Below are positions 10,902 to 21,951 of a DNA stretch of 64,000 nucleotides, piece after piece (position 1 is the first letter of the stretch; each line of letters starts with the position of its first letter). The notes under the pieces were generated by a model, which was given only the letters and a program-made list of their open reading frames with translations, searched no databases and had not been told where the DNA came from. A program made the position numbers and the translations under genes. This DNA is from Lithodes maja. Taxonomy: Eukaryota > Arthropoda > Malacostraca > Decapoda > Lithodidae. The stretch is taken from the NCBI GenBank assembly GCA_037953745.1, contig JBAKBP010013096.1:1-64000 (forward strand). Direction: 5' to 3'.

Positions 10902-13043
10902 ATGGAGATGGATTTGGGGAAAAATGAGGAGAGAAAGGAAGGACATAAAATAAATAGATACAATTATGCTAAAACTGATTTTAAATCATTGAAACATTAT
11001 TTCCAAAGTATAAATTGGAAGGAACTAGAAAGCCTGGAAATGGTTCAAGACAAATATAGACTTTTCCTGAAAGTATATGAAGAAGGGATACATAAATATG
11101 TCCCAAGGTTCCAATCAGGGGTAAAGAAGGAAAAAGAATGGTTCAATATAAGATGTAGTAAGGCACAGGATAGAAGAAACCGAGCCTGGAATATAGCACG
11201 GAAGAGACATAGTGAAAATAACTGGAATAAGTACAAGGAGAAAAGAAATGAATACGTAAAGATACGACGCGAGGAACAATATAAATATGAAAGGAATATT
11301 GTAGAGAAGTGCAAAAATGAGCCAAAACTATTTTATAGATTTGTAAATGGAAAAATAAAAACAAAAGAAGGTATTGTCAGACTAAGAGTTGGAACAAACA
11401 GCTATGAGAAAGATAAAGAATTGTGTGAAGTTATGAATGAAAAGCTTCAGTCAGTGTTTGTAAAAGAGGAGGAGTTTATAGAACCTAATAGAGAAATGAG
11501 AACACCACAGATGCCTGAAATGAAAGTGACAAAAAGTGAAGTGCTGAAATTGATGCAGGATTTGGACGTGAGGAAATCAATGGGACCAGATGGAGTGGCT
11601 GGATGGATCCTCAAAGAATGTGCGGAAGAGTTAGTGGAACCAATCTATGAAATCATCAAATCTTCACTGAATGAGGGAGACCTGCCAGTGGAATGGAAGA
11701 GAGCTAACATAGTACCAATTTACAAAGGAGGAGACAGAGAAAATCCGCTTAACTACAGACCGGTGTCCCTCACCAGCATTGTTTGTAAAATTTGTGAGAA
11801 AATTATAAGGAAAAAGTGGACACACTTCATTGAGGGACAGGGGGTGCTTAGCGAGAAACAATTTGGATTCAGGGAAGGGAGATCTTGTGTATCTAATTTA
11901 TTAAGCTTTTATAGCAGAGTTGTAGATGTTACACAGGAGAGAGAGGGATGGGTTGACTGTGTTTACCTGGACCTGAAAAAGGCCTTTGACAGGGTGCCTC
12001 ACAAAAGGTTATTGTGGAAATTGCAGGTTGTTGGAGGTGTACATGGTAGGATGTTAAAATGGATGGAACACTTTTTAATAGGAAGAGAAATGAGGACCAC
12101 GATACGAGACGAATATTCACAGTGGAGGAGTGTGACGAGCGGAGTACCACAGGGATCAGTGTTGGGTCCGATAATGTTCCTACTTTATGTAAACGACATG
12201 CCAGAAAACTTGAATAGTCATATGAATATGTTTGCGGATGACGCTAAGATCATGAAGAATGTCACCTGTATAGAAAGTTGTCAGGATCTTCAAAAGGACC
12301 TAGATGAGTTGCACAGATGGAGCCAAACCTGGAAAATGAGTTTCAATGCAGAAAAGTGTCATGTTTTGGAAGTGGGAACAAGTGAGATAAGGCCAAGCTG
12401 GGTGTACAAATTAGGAACTGAAATAATCGGCAAAACACGGCATGAGAAGGACCTTGGAGTGATAATACAAGATGATCTATCCCCGGAGAAGCATATTAAC
12501 ATGATCATTGGAGGAGCATATGGAATAATAACCAATATGAGAGTGGCATTTAACTATTTGGATGAAGAAATGTTAAGAAAATTGATAATGACTATGATAA
12601 GACCAAGATTAGAATATGCAGCAGTGATATGGTCACCACATTTGAAAAAACATATAAACAAATTAGAGAAAGTCCAAAGGATAGCAACGAAGATGATCCC
12701 AAGATTGAAGGAGTTGACATATGAGGAAAGACTTAAGACACTACAACTGCCTACCTTGAAAGAGAGAAGGGAACGAGGCGACTTAATAACGATGTTCAAG
12801 GGAGTAAAAAGTTTGGAACGAGTAGATAGGGAAGATCTATTCGTGAGGGATAATGGAAGGACAAGAGGGCACGAGTTTAAGCTGAGGAAGGGCAGATGTC
12901 GTAAGGACACAAAGAAATTCAGCTTCCCATATAGGAGTATAGAGACTTGGAACAACTTGGAGGAGGAGGTGGTGAGAGCGAGGAACATTAACATGTTCAA
13001 ATCTAGGTTGGATAAAAGTAAATATGGAAATAGGGCAACATAA
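10902..13043 (+). CDS. Reverse transcriptase (ORF2 C-terminal part) of CR1-like LINE
   Basis: Target-primed reverse transcription enzyme of a non-LTR retrotransposon. The 713 codons after the first ATG are uninterrupted, and the frame stays open upstream to about 10866, where it reads CDHKILEM. This is the position of the SDH motif that closes the endonuclease domain, so the true ORF start has been lost by 5' truncation. RT motifs: KSMGPDG and NYRPVSLTSI in the fingers, motif A VYLDLKKAFD, motif B SGVPQGSVLGP, catalytic MFADDAK, then thumb and the usual C-terminal LEKVQRIATKMIP region. The stop at 13043 is natural. The lack of frame damage over 2.1 kb suggests recent insertion. The clade is inferred from motif style and the 3' end. 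Confidence 0.88.
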   Translation: MEMDLGKNEERKEGHKINRYNYAKTDFKSLKHYFQSINWKELESLEMVQDKYRLFLKVYEEGIHKYVPRFQSGVKKEKEWFNIRCSKAQDRRNRAWNIARKRHSENNWNKYKEKRNEYVKIRREEQYKYERNIVEKCKNEPKLFYRFVNGKIKTKEGIVRLRVGTNSYEKDKELCEVMNEKLQSVFVKEEEFIEPNREMRTPQMPEMKVTKSEVLKLMQDLDVRKSMGPDGVAGWILKECAEELVEPIYEIIKSSLNEGDLPVEWKRANIVPIYKGGDRENPLNYRPVSLTSIVCKICEKIIRKKWTHFIEGQGVLSEKQFGFREGRSCVSNLLSFYSRVVDVTQEREGWVDCVYLDLKKAFDRVPHKRLLWKLQVVGGVHGRMLKWMEHFLIGREMRTTIRDEYSQWRSVTSGVPQGSVLGPIMFLLYVNDMPENLNSHMNMFADDAKIMKNVTCIESCQDLQKDLDELHRWSQTWKMSFNAEKCHVLEVGTSEIRPSWVYKLGTEIIGKTRHEKDLGVIIQDDLSPEKHINMIIGGAYGIITNMRVAFNYLDEEMLRKLIMTMIRPRLEYAAVIWSPHLKKHINKLEKVQRIATKMIPRLKELTYEERLKTLQLPTLKERRERGDLITMFKGVKSLERVDREDLFVRDNGRTRGHEFKLRKGRCRKDTKKFSFPYRSIETWNNLEEEVVRARNINMFKSRLDKSKYGNRAT

Positions 13044-13142
13044 GTTATGATATGTTAGTCCAAAATACTGGGAACTGGGAATATCCATTACGATACTTGT
13101 CTAAGTAAAATGGATTGATTATAAAGTAACTAAGACAGGACA

Positions 13143-13206
13143 ACACGAGCGCTGCTCAATTCCTGTAAACTACAAATAGGTAAATACAAATAGGTAAATA
13201 CACACC
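13143..13206 (+). repeat. LINE 3' terminal region with tandem units
   Basis: Contains ACGAGCGCTGCTCA followed by two copies of a unit ending AGGTAAATAC. The same order of motifs, slightly diverged, is found on the minus strand at the SINE tail (9927-9863). Confidence 0.7.
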
Positions 13207-13755
13207 TTATATATATATATATATACATTGTTCAGTTGCGTTAATAGGAATAGTTTGTTTATGAAACAGAAGCGTATGAAATTGAAGTAGTAGAGACACA
13301 ACCTTCGAGCGTGAACGTACAGCGTACACTACCGTACACAACACACCGTATTACATTGTATTATCTATAACATTTTATTGATGTCTATTAAGGGGTCATC
13401 ATATTGTTGGACAAACTCGAATGATACCGGAAATGGAAACAGTCACAGTTCACTAAAAGGTCTGCCCCCAAACATATATCGTACTACCAAACACACGATA
13501 CCGGCCATCAATTATTCTATCTTTCTCACTTCCATTCTACCATCCACACATATTTCCATATTTCCATTCCTCCTTCCATCCTCCTAACAATCTTCTATCC
13601 AGTTATTTGGCTCATTATTTCCTTCAACTTTGCCTTTCCCTCCACCACTCTCACTCCCGGGTCCCAAAATATACATAGAGCACGTCCTCGGCCCGTCTTT
13701 TTCCGTTAACTAAGCCAATTCTCAGCCTCGTTAGACCTGCAATGTCGGTAATTGC
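13207..13755. other. Unclassified spacer
   Basis: Begins with a short TA microsatellite (13209-13226). I see no motif-bearing open frame or terminal repeat in the rest. Confidence 0.5.
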
Positions 13756-13998
13756 GTTAAGGGGAGGTTTTGTTGTTGTTGTTCTGGACCCCCTTCTCCC
13801 TTTTGTTTAGCTCCATTAGTTGTGTGATTAAAGAAAGTCGCCCCATTAGATTGTCGATTGTACGATCTTTGTACGATTTGAGTATTGTTTGACAATTTTA
13901 AGGCCCTTTGTGCCATTTAGGTGTCGATTTTTCTACCAAAGGATGCACAAACTCATCTTGACGGGGGCTTGGGAGTGTTTGTTTAAAGCTTGAGAGAG
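13756..13998 (+). repeat. Dispersed repeat of unknown class, copy 1
   Basis: Resembles 28762-29050 in the same orientation. Shared blocks include CTTCTCCCTT.TGTTTAG, CCATTAGTT, ATTTAGGTGTCG and TTTTTCTACC. The second copy has a short internal insertion. No coding capacity or termini are recognised. Confidence 0.65.
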
Positions 13999-14157
13999 AT
14001 AAAACTATACCCCCCCCCCCCTCCCCCTTAAACAAATGTCTCCTGTTTTCACCCATTCCTTCTTTCCCTTGTGTGTCTGTTTGTTTATATCTGTTTGGTA
14101 ATTAGTCTTCTTTCTCTTTTCTCTCCCCTTCTATTCTATATTTGTATTCATCCACCA

Positions 14158-14222
14158 TCCATCTATCTATCTATCTATCAATCTATCAATCTATCTATCT
14201 ATCTATCTATCTATCAATCTAT
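14158..14222. repeat. (CTAT)n microsatellite
   Basis: About fifteen CTAT/CAAT tetranucleotide units. Confidence 0.9.
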
Positions 14223-14401
14223 TAACTGAAGACGGAGGAGTTTTAACTTGTTTAAGAGTATTTTTCTTATCGGCACCTTTTTTTCAGAGGCAAGTTAAGC
14301 TTACTAGTCCTCATTAAACTTTCTGCCTTCATAATTTTTCAAAACTTGTTCTGGGAGGTCATTAACTTATTTGTATTTTTTTTTAAACTTTATTCCTGTT
14401 A
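14223..14401. other. Left flank of Gypsy-like element 2
   Basis: No feature seen; ends at the LTR boundary TGCCAGG. Confidence 0.5.
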
Positions 14402-16300
14402 TGCCAGGTTTTTTAATGGGGTTTAATTGGACAATGGTAGGTTCTTGCTTGACTGGATTAACTAAAGCCAAACTACACCTGCACAAAAGTCGTAAAGGAT
14501 AAATATAATACTGAATACACACATGAGTTTTCTTGTTAATGGTCACTTAGTACAAAACACGATAATCCACTTTACACTGATACATGAAATAATCACACTA
14601 TAAATATGCCTAGCACGGGCGAGGTTCCACGACAGACATATAGAATTCACTTAGCACTCCTATTCTAACACTAGCATAGATATCGGAGACACTTAACTAA
14701 CACTGGTGGTTGAAGTAATATAACTCCCTCAATACTCCTACTCTAACACTGAGTAAATTTGGAGATGCTGGCACTGGTGGTTGAAGTGTGGATAGCTGAG
14801 TCCTTTCTCTCGGTCCTGTCGAGCCGCTTAGGTGGTCCTGTCGTGTGGTGAATGGGATAGGGATACAGATGGACTAGTTGGTTTGGGGCCTTTAATAGTA
14901 GTTCCTTATGTCATGACACAGGGTGCGTATTACCGGATGAACGCGAGCATGAACTTAGACATGTTTTAATCTATGGCTGCTTGACTATCCTGACCGTTAT
15001 ACTAGCCGTTGGTGAAGTTCTGTTTCGGTACTCTTGGTGTAGGGTCTTTAATACAGAGTCGCTCATGTCATGACAGTAAGTATGACTAAGTATCGGGATA
15101 ATGTGGGGAAGAAGTAAGATCATGATCAAACTAACTTTCCCAATCTGCCTCTGACCTTTATAAGAGTGTTCAAAGAACCCAGGGGTTGGTCCTCGACCAT
15201 TGTTCTGGCCATAGGCAGTATTGACTTTATATGCAGAGTGCCATTATTTAGACGGTGTCTCGCAAATCCCTAACTATTGGAGACGTCTTGCCATGGCAAA
15301 GACTTCTTCAAGAGTTTTGGAAAGTACTGGATTGTTCCTGAAAGTCTGTTTGTGGCATACCTTCGGTGCTACTTTTAGTGTCAAAACCGCAGCCTAAAAG
15401 AGATCCTAATGTTATCTCTACACCATGGTGTGGAAGCACAAAGGTGCCATAGTAGGGTAAAGAACTCTCAAACAATAAGGTAGACAGCCATGGCATGTAT
15501 ACACGAACGAGTGAGAGGTTAATTTTTAGGCTCAAGTCATGCATGCAAGTGGTTTGAGCCCTCAAATTGCTGAATCTACCTTATTTTCGTCGAGATGGTC
15601 ATGACGTGTGCTGCTATGTCCCAGGGCTGGTATTTGGAGGTCAGAAGGTCATAGGTACAAGAGGGGGAGGGGGGGGGGGGGGTATGATTAGGGAGTTGAG
15701 GTAGGCCCCTTAGAAATTCCCCCCATGATAGTGGGGAACCTGCGCGGAAGAGTGGCGCATCTGGAGGGGGTAGATTTGGGTATGCTGCCCCTCATTCATT
15801 TTATTATATTTTGCTCTCCTCTTTTGCTTTCCGGAAGTGCTGATGGATACTCTTATTGTTTTTCCTGGGGTGCATGGCAGACTGTGGTTTATTGTGGCAA
15901 TTCTGGCCTCTCGAGTGTTGAGGTGGGGCGGGGCTAGGTGTGGTTTTGGGCGGCCATGTTGTTGCCCTCCTTCCTTCGTCTTCTCGTTTCCTTGTGGTTG
16001 AAGTTGCTGTTTGGCGTTGACTTGTTGAGGAGAGTTCTTCTTCTCCTTTCGTTGTTTCCCCTTTCTTTCTTCTTTTCTTCTGTGGTCGCCCTGGGTGGTG
16101 TGGTCTTTTCTCTTCTTTGCTGTTTCGTGTTTATTTCAGCCTTGCTGGTATTCCCGTTCTTCTTAGTAATTTTCTTTGGTTGGGTATTTTCTGTGTTGTT
16201 TCTCTCCTTCATCATTGTCTCTCCTCTCTTTCTATTTCCATTCTTTTCTTCTGGTTCTGGCTGGTCTGTTGTGGCACGGTGGTGATCTTTATTTCTGGCA
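14402..16300 (-). repeat. 3' LTR of Gypsy-like element 2
   Basis: 1899 bp, homologous to 19232-20104 plus 25746-26792. On the minus strand it starts TGCCAGAAATAAAG and ends AACCTGGCA. Contains a G-run at about 15660-15683 and no long open frame with recognisable motifs. Confidence 0.85.
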
Positions 16301-17231
16301 TTTTATTTCCGTGTTGGGGGTGATAGACACTGCCCTGTGGCTCCAGCTGGAAACAAAAGATGTTTCTGTGGTGGGTGAAGGTACTGAGGGTGTTACGGTA
16401 TTCCCACCAGTTCAGCGATCTTTTGTTAGCAGGCTTTCAGGGGTCGGTTAATATTGATAAGAAAGATGGCTTGCCACGAATAATGGAAGCCGTCTGCACC
16501 TCATCAATTAAACTGATGTTGTGGAATTTGTGTTGGTCTTCGCTCCATTTCACTCTCGCAACATAGGGCTTGGTAGAGTTCATGGTGGCAATGATGCGGT
16601 GTGGTCGTCTGGGAGAAGGTGTTGCTTGGGCTGTGGTGACAGGGCAAGTGATGACCTGGGTGGTGACCTATGAGGTTTTATTAACCCTTGCGGACGTTAA
16701 AGTACCAGGGTAACGTGAGTGTGAAGGAAAGGGTTAAATGGAGGTGGTGTTTGTGTTAGTTGCGCATGATATATGCAGTGTTTTGAGGGTTTGTGTTGGT
16801 TGTGGTGTGTTTGATTTACGTGGACTGTGAGGTGGAGTTATGTTTCTAGGATGGTGGATGGATATGGAAGAGAAACGGGATGGGGGTTGGGATAGACGGC
16901 CTGATCTTGTGTAAAGGTTTGGCCGGGGTGATGGCGAAGGACTAGTTTTTGAGGAAGATGAAGAAGCGGGTGAGGGGGTGGGGTGTGGTCGGGGGTTGGG
17001 GGTGGTGGGGGCAGTGGTAGAGTGGGGTTGTAAGGTCAAGGGTTGAGAGATGGATGATTTTGGGGTGGGTGAGGGGGAGGCGATGGTAGAGGGGTAAGGT
17101 CGAAGGGTGGGGGGGGGGGGGGGATAGGCGGTGAGTTGGGTTTGTTGGGGAGGGGTAGGCGGCGAGGGGGGTTTGCTAGGGGAGGGGGTGTTGGAATGGG
17201 TTGGGGTTGTTGTGAGGTTGAAAGTTGAGGG
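16301..17231 (-). pseudogene. Proline-rich tail of the pol remnant and 3' untranslated part
   Basis: Continues the integrase C-terminal tail beyond a frameshift at a C/G run (17108-17122). The segment 17039-16734 encodes a Pro/Ser/Thr-rich stretch with TRSGRLSQPPSRF. A TRSGR-type motif is common near the C terminus of Gypsy pol proteins, so this probably marks the original end of pol. The remaining bases to 16301 show no coding signal. Confidence 0.6.
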
Positions 17232-19136
17232 TTAGATAAGTGCTGGGGTTGACGTTGGATGGAAGATTGGGGCGGTTAGGTTGCAGAGGTAGAGGTAGGG
17301 TAGGATATGAGATTGGGGTAGGGTGATGGTGGATTGGGGATGGGGTTGAGGATGTGCGGGATGGGGTGCGTGCGGTACGGATAATAGGGGTACATTTAGG
17401 TGGGGATGAAGGTTTTTGGCGTTTGGGTGATGGTGGTGAGGAGGTTGATGGTGAGGGGGTGGACAGTTGTGATGAGGGGTTGTGGGTTTGCGTTTATAAG
17501 GGCGGGTGTGGAGGGGGTTGACGGGTGTGGGGTTTGGCAAGAGGTAGGGGCTGGTGGGGGCGAAGACGATAATGGGGCCGGGTGGGAGGAATGGGTGCAG
17601 GTATGGAGCGAGAAGGGGGACCCGGGGGAGGGATGTTAGGTGCAGGAAGAGGGGTAGAGGGGTAGGAGGGGGTGCGGGACAGCGTGGTGGTGGTGGTGGT
17701 TTATATTTTGGCGGGCTGGCTGTCCTGGGTGGCTGGCTGGTGGTGTCTGGCAACTTGGTTGGTATTTGTTGTGAGGTGGGTGGTGGCTGGTGTTGGGATG
17801 CGGGGGTTGGAGCGTTGATGTTTTGGTCCTCACCAATAGTCAAAGGACGGTAAATCCTCACAAATCGATTACGGTATGTCCTAGTCTCTCCGTAATAATT
17901 TACGATCATTTGATAAGGGTTTGGAACTCTCAACACTTTGTAGGGCCCAATGTACCGTGGGCCAAGTTTGTTGAGGACTGGTAACTTTGCAACCATTACA
18001 CTGTCTCCTATTGCGTAAGGGCTTTGAGGGGGTGTGGCGTTGCGGGTGGGATCCTGGCACACCTGGGCAGTGTGGAGTGTGTTGCGCAGGTGTTGCAGGG
18101 GGTCTTCAGAGATATTGGCTATTAATGCAGCGTTTATGGTGGGAAGGAGAATTGCAGGTTGGATGCGACATCGGTCTGAACGAGTTGCATCTATTTGAGG
18201 GGTGAATATCATAGGTTGATTTTTTACTGGGCATAATGGTACCCATTGCTGGTGAAGTGGTGGTTCCTGGGACTCTTCCTCCGCGGCTAAAACTTGGGGT
18301 AGGGGAGTTTTATTTTTGGCATGATCCCTGATAAAGTGCAGGTGGCAGGCTGAGTTACAGGCCCGGAAATCAAACGGATTGATGGTGACTAAGGGGTGGT
18401 CCCGAGGTTGAAGTCTGGGGTCTCTCAGGGGGCCTCGTCCGGCTTGGTTTGAGGGGGGGTATATCCTCTGCGGGGCACCCTGGGATGGCTGCGATCTAAA
18501 GTTGTGGGGGCGACCCGGTAGGTATGGCTGAGGGCGACCATGTGGTGGTCTGGATCCGTAGTTGTTGTAGTAGTTTCCCGGCCTTTTGTTGGCTTGTGGA
18601 TGGGTGGGGAACCTCTTGATTGCGCCCACTGTGGATGTTTTTGGGCAGGCAGCCAATAATTTGCGGATCGTGATGATGTCTCGTTGGAATCCTGCAGGGT
18701 CGAGGATGGTAAAATGCTCTTTTAAGAATGATGGGAGGACTCTTAGTAAGGTGTTAAAGACTTCCTGTTTTTGTTGATCAGCAGTCTGGAATGAATACGC
18801 AGATTTCACGTGCTGATGTAAGGCCGCTAGGGTGACGTCTATGTCGCCTTCGTACCTTATTTCGTCGATCTTCGCTAATGCTACGACGGAGCCCAATGAT
18901 GGCTGTACAGCATCAATGACAATTGTCCGGAACTGATCCCAGGTGAGCACCTGGGTTACCTGTCCGGCCACCAGGGAAATGGCCTTTCCCAGGTGAGGTA
19001 AAAGTACAGCGATCTTTTCTCGATCACTGTTGTAAGCCAAGTCAAGTATTGGCTTAACCATGTCCAGGTAGGTTTCGATGTCGTATGTGTCCCCATCGTA
19101 CTTGGGAATGGGAATATGTGAGTGATTATTTACCAT
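17232..19136 (-). CDS. Gag fused in frame to integrase C-terminal domain
   Basis: A 634-codon frame from the ATG at 19136, 95 bp inside the 5' LTR. Residues 1 to about 300 look like a retrotransposon Gag: helical capsid-like N-terminus (IPKYDGDTYDIETYLDMV, a common Gag start), then an Arg/Pro/Gly-rich RNA-binding region and one CX3CX7H-like motif. From about residue 350 the sequence changes to the end of an integrase: LRNTLHTAQV, the GDSVMVAKL strand and LGPRYIGPYKVLRV, a GPY/F module. A long Pro-rich tail follows. Protease, RT, RNase H and the catalytic integrase core are missing between the two parts without loss of frame. The fusion could be an internal deletion in this copy or a multi-copy non-autonomous family. 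The chromatin-targeting role of GPY/F modules is known for related elements; a function for the fusion is not. Confidence 0.75.
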   Translation of the reverse strand: MVNNHSHIPIPKYDGDTYDIETYLDMVKPILDLAYNSDREKIAVLLPHLGKAISLVAGQVTQVLTWDQFRTIVIDAVQPSLGSVVALAKIDEIRYEGDIDVTLAALHQHVKSAYSFQTADQQKQEVFNTLLRVLPSFLKEHFTILDPAGFQRDIITIRKLLAACPKTSTVGAIKRFPTHPQANKRPGNYYNNYGSRPPHGRPQPYLPGRPHNFRSQPSQGAPQRIYPPSNQAGRGPLRDPRLQPRDHPLVTINPFDFRACNSACHLHFIRDHAKNKTPLPQVLAAEEESQEPPLHQQWVPLCPVKNQPMIFTPQIDATRSDRCRIQPAILLPTINAALIANISEDPLQHLRNTLHTAQVCQDPTRNATPPQSPYAIGDSVMVAKLPVLNKLGPRYIGPYKVLRVPNPYQMIVNYYGETRTYRNRFVRIYRPLTIGEDQNINAPTPASQHQPPPTSQQIPTKLPDTTSQPPRTASPPKYKPPPPPRCPAPPPTPLPLFLHLTSLPRVPLLAPYLHPFLPPGPIIVFAPTSPYLLPNPTPVNPLHTRPYKRKPTTPHHNCPPPHHQPPHHHHPNAKNLHPHLNVPLLSVPHAPHPAHPQPHPQSTITLPQSHILPYLYLCNLTAPIFHPTSTPALI

Positions 19137-19209
19137 GGTGACTAATATTATACAACGCTTTACTTCTTTCGATTTTTGTGTGGAATGACTTTTCTTCCCG
19201 AATCAAGAA

Positions 19210-19225
19210 CCACAGTCTGCCGCCA
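19210..19225 (-). other. Possible primer binding site of Gypsy-like element 2
   Basis: On the minus strand TGGCGGCAGACTGTGG begins six bases after the 5' LTR end. It has the expected TGG start, and its complement could end a tRNA in CCA with a G discriminator, but I could not name the tRNA. Confidence 0.5.
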
Positions 19226-19231
19226 ATTTTA

Positions 19232-20104
19232 TGCCAGGTTTTTTAATGGGGTTTAATTGGACAATGGTAGGTTCTTGCTTGACTGGAAAACCTAAAGCCA
19301 AACTACACATGCATAAAAATCGTAAAGGATAAATATAATACTGTATACACACATGAGTTTTCTTGTTAATGGTCACTTAGTACAAAACACAATAATCCAG
19401 TTTACGCTGATACATGAAATAATCACAATATAAATTTGCCTAGCACGGGCGAGGATCCACGACAGTAATATAGTATTCACTTAGCACTCCTATTCTAACA
19501 CTTGCGTAGATTTCGGAGACACACTTAACTAACACTGGTGGTTGAAGTAATATAACTCCCTCAACACTCCTATTATAACACTGAGTAGATTTGGAGATAC
19601 TGGCACTGGTGGTTGAAGTGCGGATAGCTGAGTCCTTTCTCTCGGTCCTGTCGAGCCGCTTAGGTGGTCCTGCCATGTGGTGGATGCGGTAGGGATGCAG
19701 ATGGACTAGTTGGTTTGGGGCCTTTAATAGTAGTTCCTTATGTCATGACACAGGGTGATTACTACCGGATGAACGCGAGCATGAACTTAAGACATGTCTG
19801 AAGCTAAGGCTGCTCGACTATTCTGACCGGTATACTAGTCATTGGTGAAGTTCTGTTTCGGTACTCTTGGTGTAGGGTCTTTAATACAGAGTCGCTCGTG
19901 TCATGACAGAGTAACTAAGTATCGAGCTAACATGGGGAAGAAGTAAGGTTATGATCGTACTAACTTTCCCAATCTGCCTCTGTCCTTTATAAGAGTGTTC
20001 AAAGGACCCAGGGGTCAGTTGTTAAGCCTTTCTACAAACATATTATGTCCTCGACCATGGTTCTGGCCATATGCAGTCTGGACTTTATAGGCAGAGTGCC
20101 GTTA
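19232..20104 (-). repeat. 5' LTR of Gypsy-like element 2, part adjacent to gag
   Basis: Matches 14402-15248. Homology stops within GCCRTTAT where the (TAA)n tail of a LINE begins, and resumes at 25746. Confidence 0.85.
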
Positions 20105-20131
20105 TAATAATAATAATAATAATAATAATAT
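20105..20131 (-). repeat. (ATT)n tail of the PHD LINE
   Basis: Nine trinucleotide units directly follow AATAAAT on the minus strand and abut LTR sequence. Confidence 0.85.
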
Positions 20132-20426
20132 TTATTCAGTTAGCAATTTACAGAGTTGGTACCACATAGTTTGTTACAAATATGACATGTACCAGCCTTG
20201 CATAATTCCAACTAAGGATAGCCCAATAAGGCCGTTAGGCGTATTTCCATTGGGGTCCTTGTGGGATTAGGTTAGCTGGGGAAAAAAGGGGAGGATAAAG
20301 AAATGGATACTTTAGAAAAAGTATTTCTAGGGGGTTATTTTAAGATACCTTACATCCTATAGTAAATATCAGTAATCCGTAATCAGTAATCATTTCAGTT
20401 TGGTTTGTCTATCTCTTATGTCGCAT

Positions 20427-21951
20427 TTAGTAGTAGACATAAGCTTGGTGCTCCCTTCTCGCAGCTGTCCGGTTCAGGTGTTCCTTCAGGCTACGTCTGA
20501 AGGAATACAGTGTTCTCTTTTCACGGACTGACTGGGGTAGGTCGTTCCAGTCTTTGATGGCGGTGAAGAAGAATGTTTGCTTACCCTGTCCTTGGATTCT
20601 CGAGACCTTAAAATTAAACATCCTGTTTCTTGTATTATGTCCACTCCTCTCATTTGCTTTAACAAAATCATTCTTTAGGTACTCTGGAGCTCTGTCATAG
20701 AAAATTTTGAAGGCATTAGTGAGCCTGATTTGTTTGGCCCTGTCAGCGACATTGAGCATACCTAGTGACTGAAGTTGTTCCTGGCCAACATGTGATCTGG
20801 GTCCTAGGTTCAGCATGAACCTAACCATTTTATTTTGAGTGACCTGAAGTTTGTGCTGTGCTGATTTAGATGATGCAGAGTACCAGGATGACACAGAATA
20901 GTCAAAATGACATTGAACAAGCGCTTGGCAGAGGGTCTTTTTGGTCGCCGCGGGCAAGCATCCCACCTGTCTATACAGGTATTTTATACGTGCTCTACAC
21001 TTACTCAGGATAGATTCCAAAATTGTTTCACCTGACAAACTCGCGTCGAGTTTTAGTCCGAGATATTTAACTTGTGACACTGTTGTTATAGGAATATCAT
21101 TACAGTTGACCGAGAAGCCCACAATGTCTTTCAGTTTGCGTTTTGTTCCACATAAGATGGCTTCCGTCTTGCCCAGGTGAAGAGATAGTCTATTGTCCAC
21201 TAGCCATTCACTACATGATTCTAGTTCTTTGGAAAGTGAAGCGGCAATACTTATTGGGTCTTTTCCTGAAACCAGGAGCACGCTGTCGTCTGCATACAGT
21301 AATAATTTACATGAGACGCTCAGTTCCATGTCGTTCACATAACAGAGAAAGAGTAAGGGACCAAGGATGCTTCCCTGCGGGACCCCACAGTTAATTGGCA
21401 TAGGATCAGATATATTATCATCAATTTTGACTCTTTGGGTTCTACCACTAAGATAAGATTTAAACCAGTTCACAGATCCTATGCCCATTGCTTGTAGTTT
21501 ATTACATAGGATATCATGGTCTACTGTGTCAAACGCTTTTTGTAGATCAAGAAGAACCATACCGGTGTAGTTACCTTTAGACATTTCTTTACGAATGTGA
21601 TCCGTTAAGTGGATGAGACAGGAGTCTGTCGAGTACATGCATCTGAAACCTGATTGAAACTTATAGAATAGATCATTTTGTTTGAGGTAGTGTTCAATTT
21701 GGGTGTATACCGCTCTTTCAAGGATTTTAGATACAATACATAATATGCTAACTGGTCTGTAGTTACCAACTTCTAGTTTATTTCCTTTCTTGAATAGAGG
21801 GGTTACAATAGCTTCCTTCAGTTCAGCAGGTACAGTGTTGGTGTTAATTGACAAGTTGATGATGTGAGTTAGGGGGCCTGCTATACCAATGGCTCCATCT
21901 CGTAGAAATTTGGCAGGAATTTTGTCTGGTCCTGTGCTTTTATGTACATTT
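20427..21951 (-). pseudogene. Reverse transcriptase half of the split PHD LINE
   Basis: Second half of the ORF. It begins at VHKSTGPDK, the first RT motif, directly at the border of the nested LINE and runs 508 codons to a natural stop at 20427. Motifs: VTPLFKKGNKLEVGNYRPVS, motif A VLLDLQKAFDTVDH, motif B NCGVPQGSILGPLLF, catalytic LLYADDSVLL, thumb, and C-terminal region ending HQAYVYY. All are intact. The frame joins that of 23548-25571 exactly when the nested LINE and one copy of its 4-bp target duplication are ignored, so the ORF was intact when it was hit. Confidence 0.88.

Larger units (their letters stand above)
10866..13206 (+). mobile_element. 5'-truncated CR1-like LINE
   Basis: The element starts inside the last motif of its endonuclease, runs through an intact reverse transcriptase frame and a 160-bp 3' UTR, and ends in two copies of a 14-bp unit containing AAATAGGTAAATAC. 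Short terminal tandem units in place of a poly(A) tail are typical of CR1-like LINEs. A CA repeat lies on the left and a TA repeat (13209-13226) on the right; no target duplication is readable. Confidence 0.82.

Noticed and set aside
17232..17900. Proline-rich host protein
   Set aside because: The frame is continuous with the integrase GPY/F tail and lies between two LTRs.
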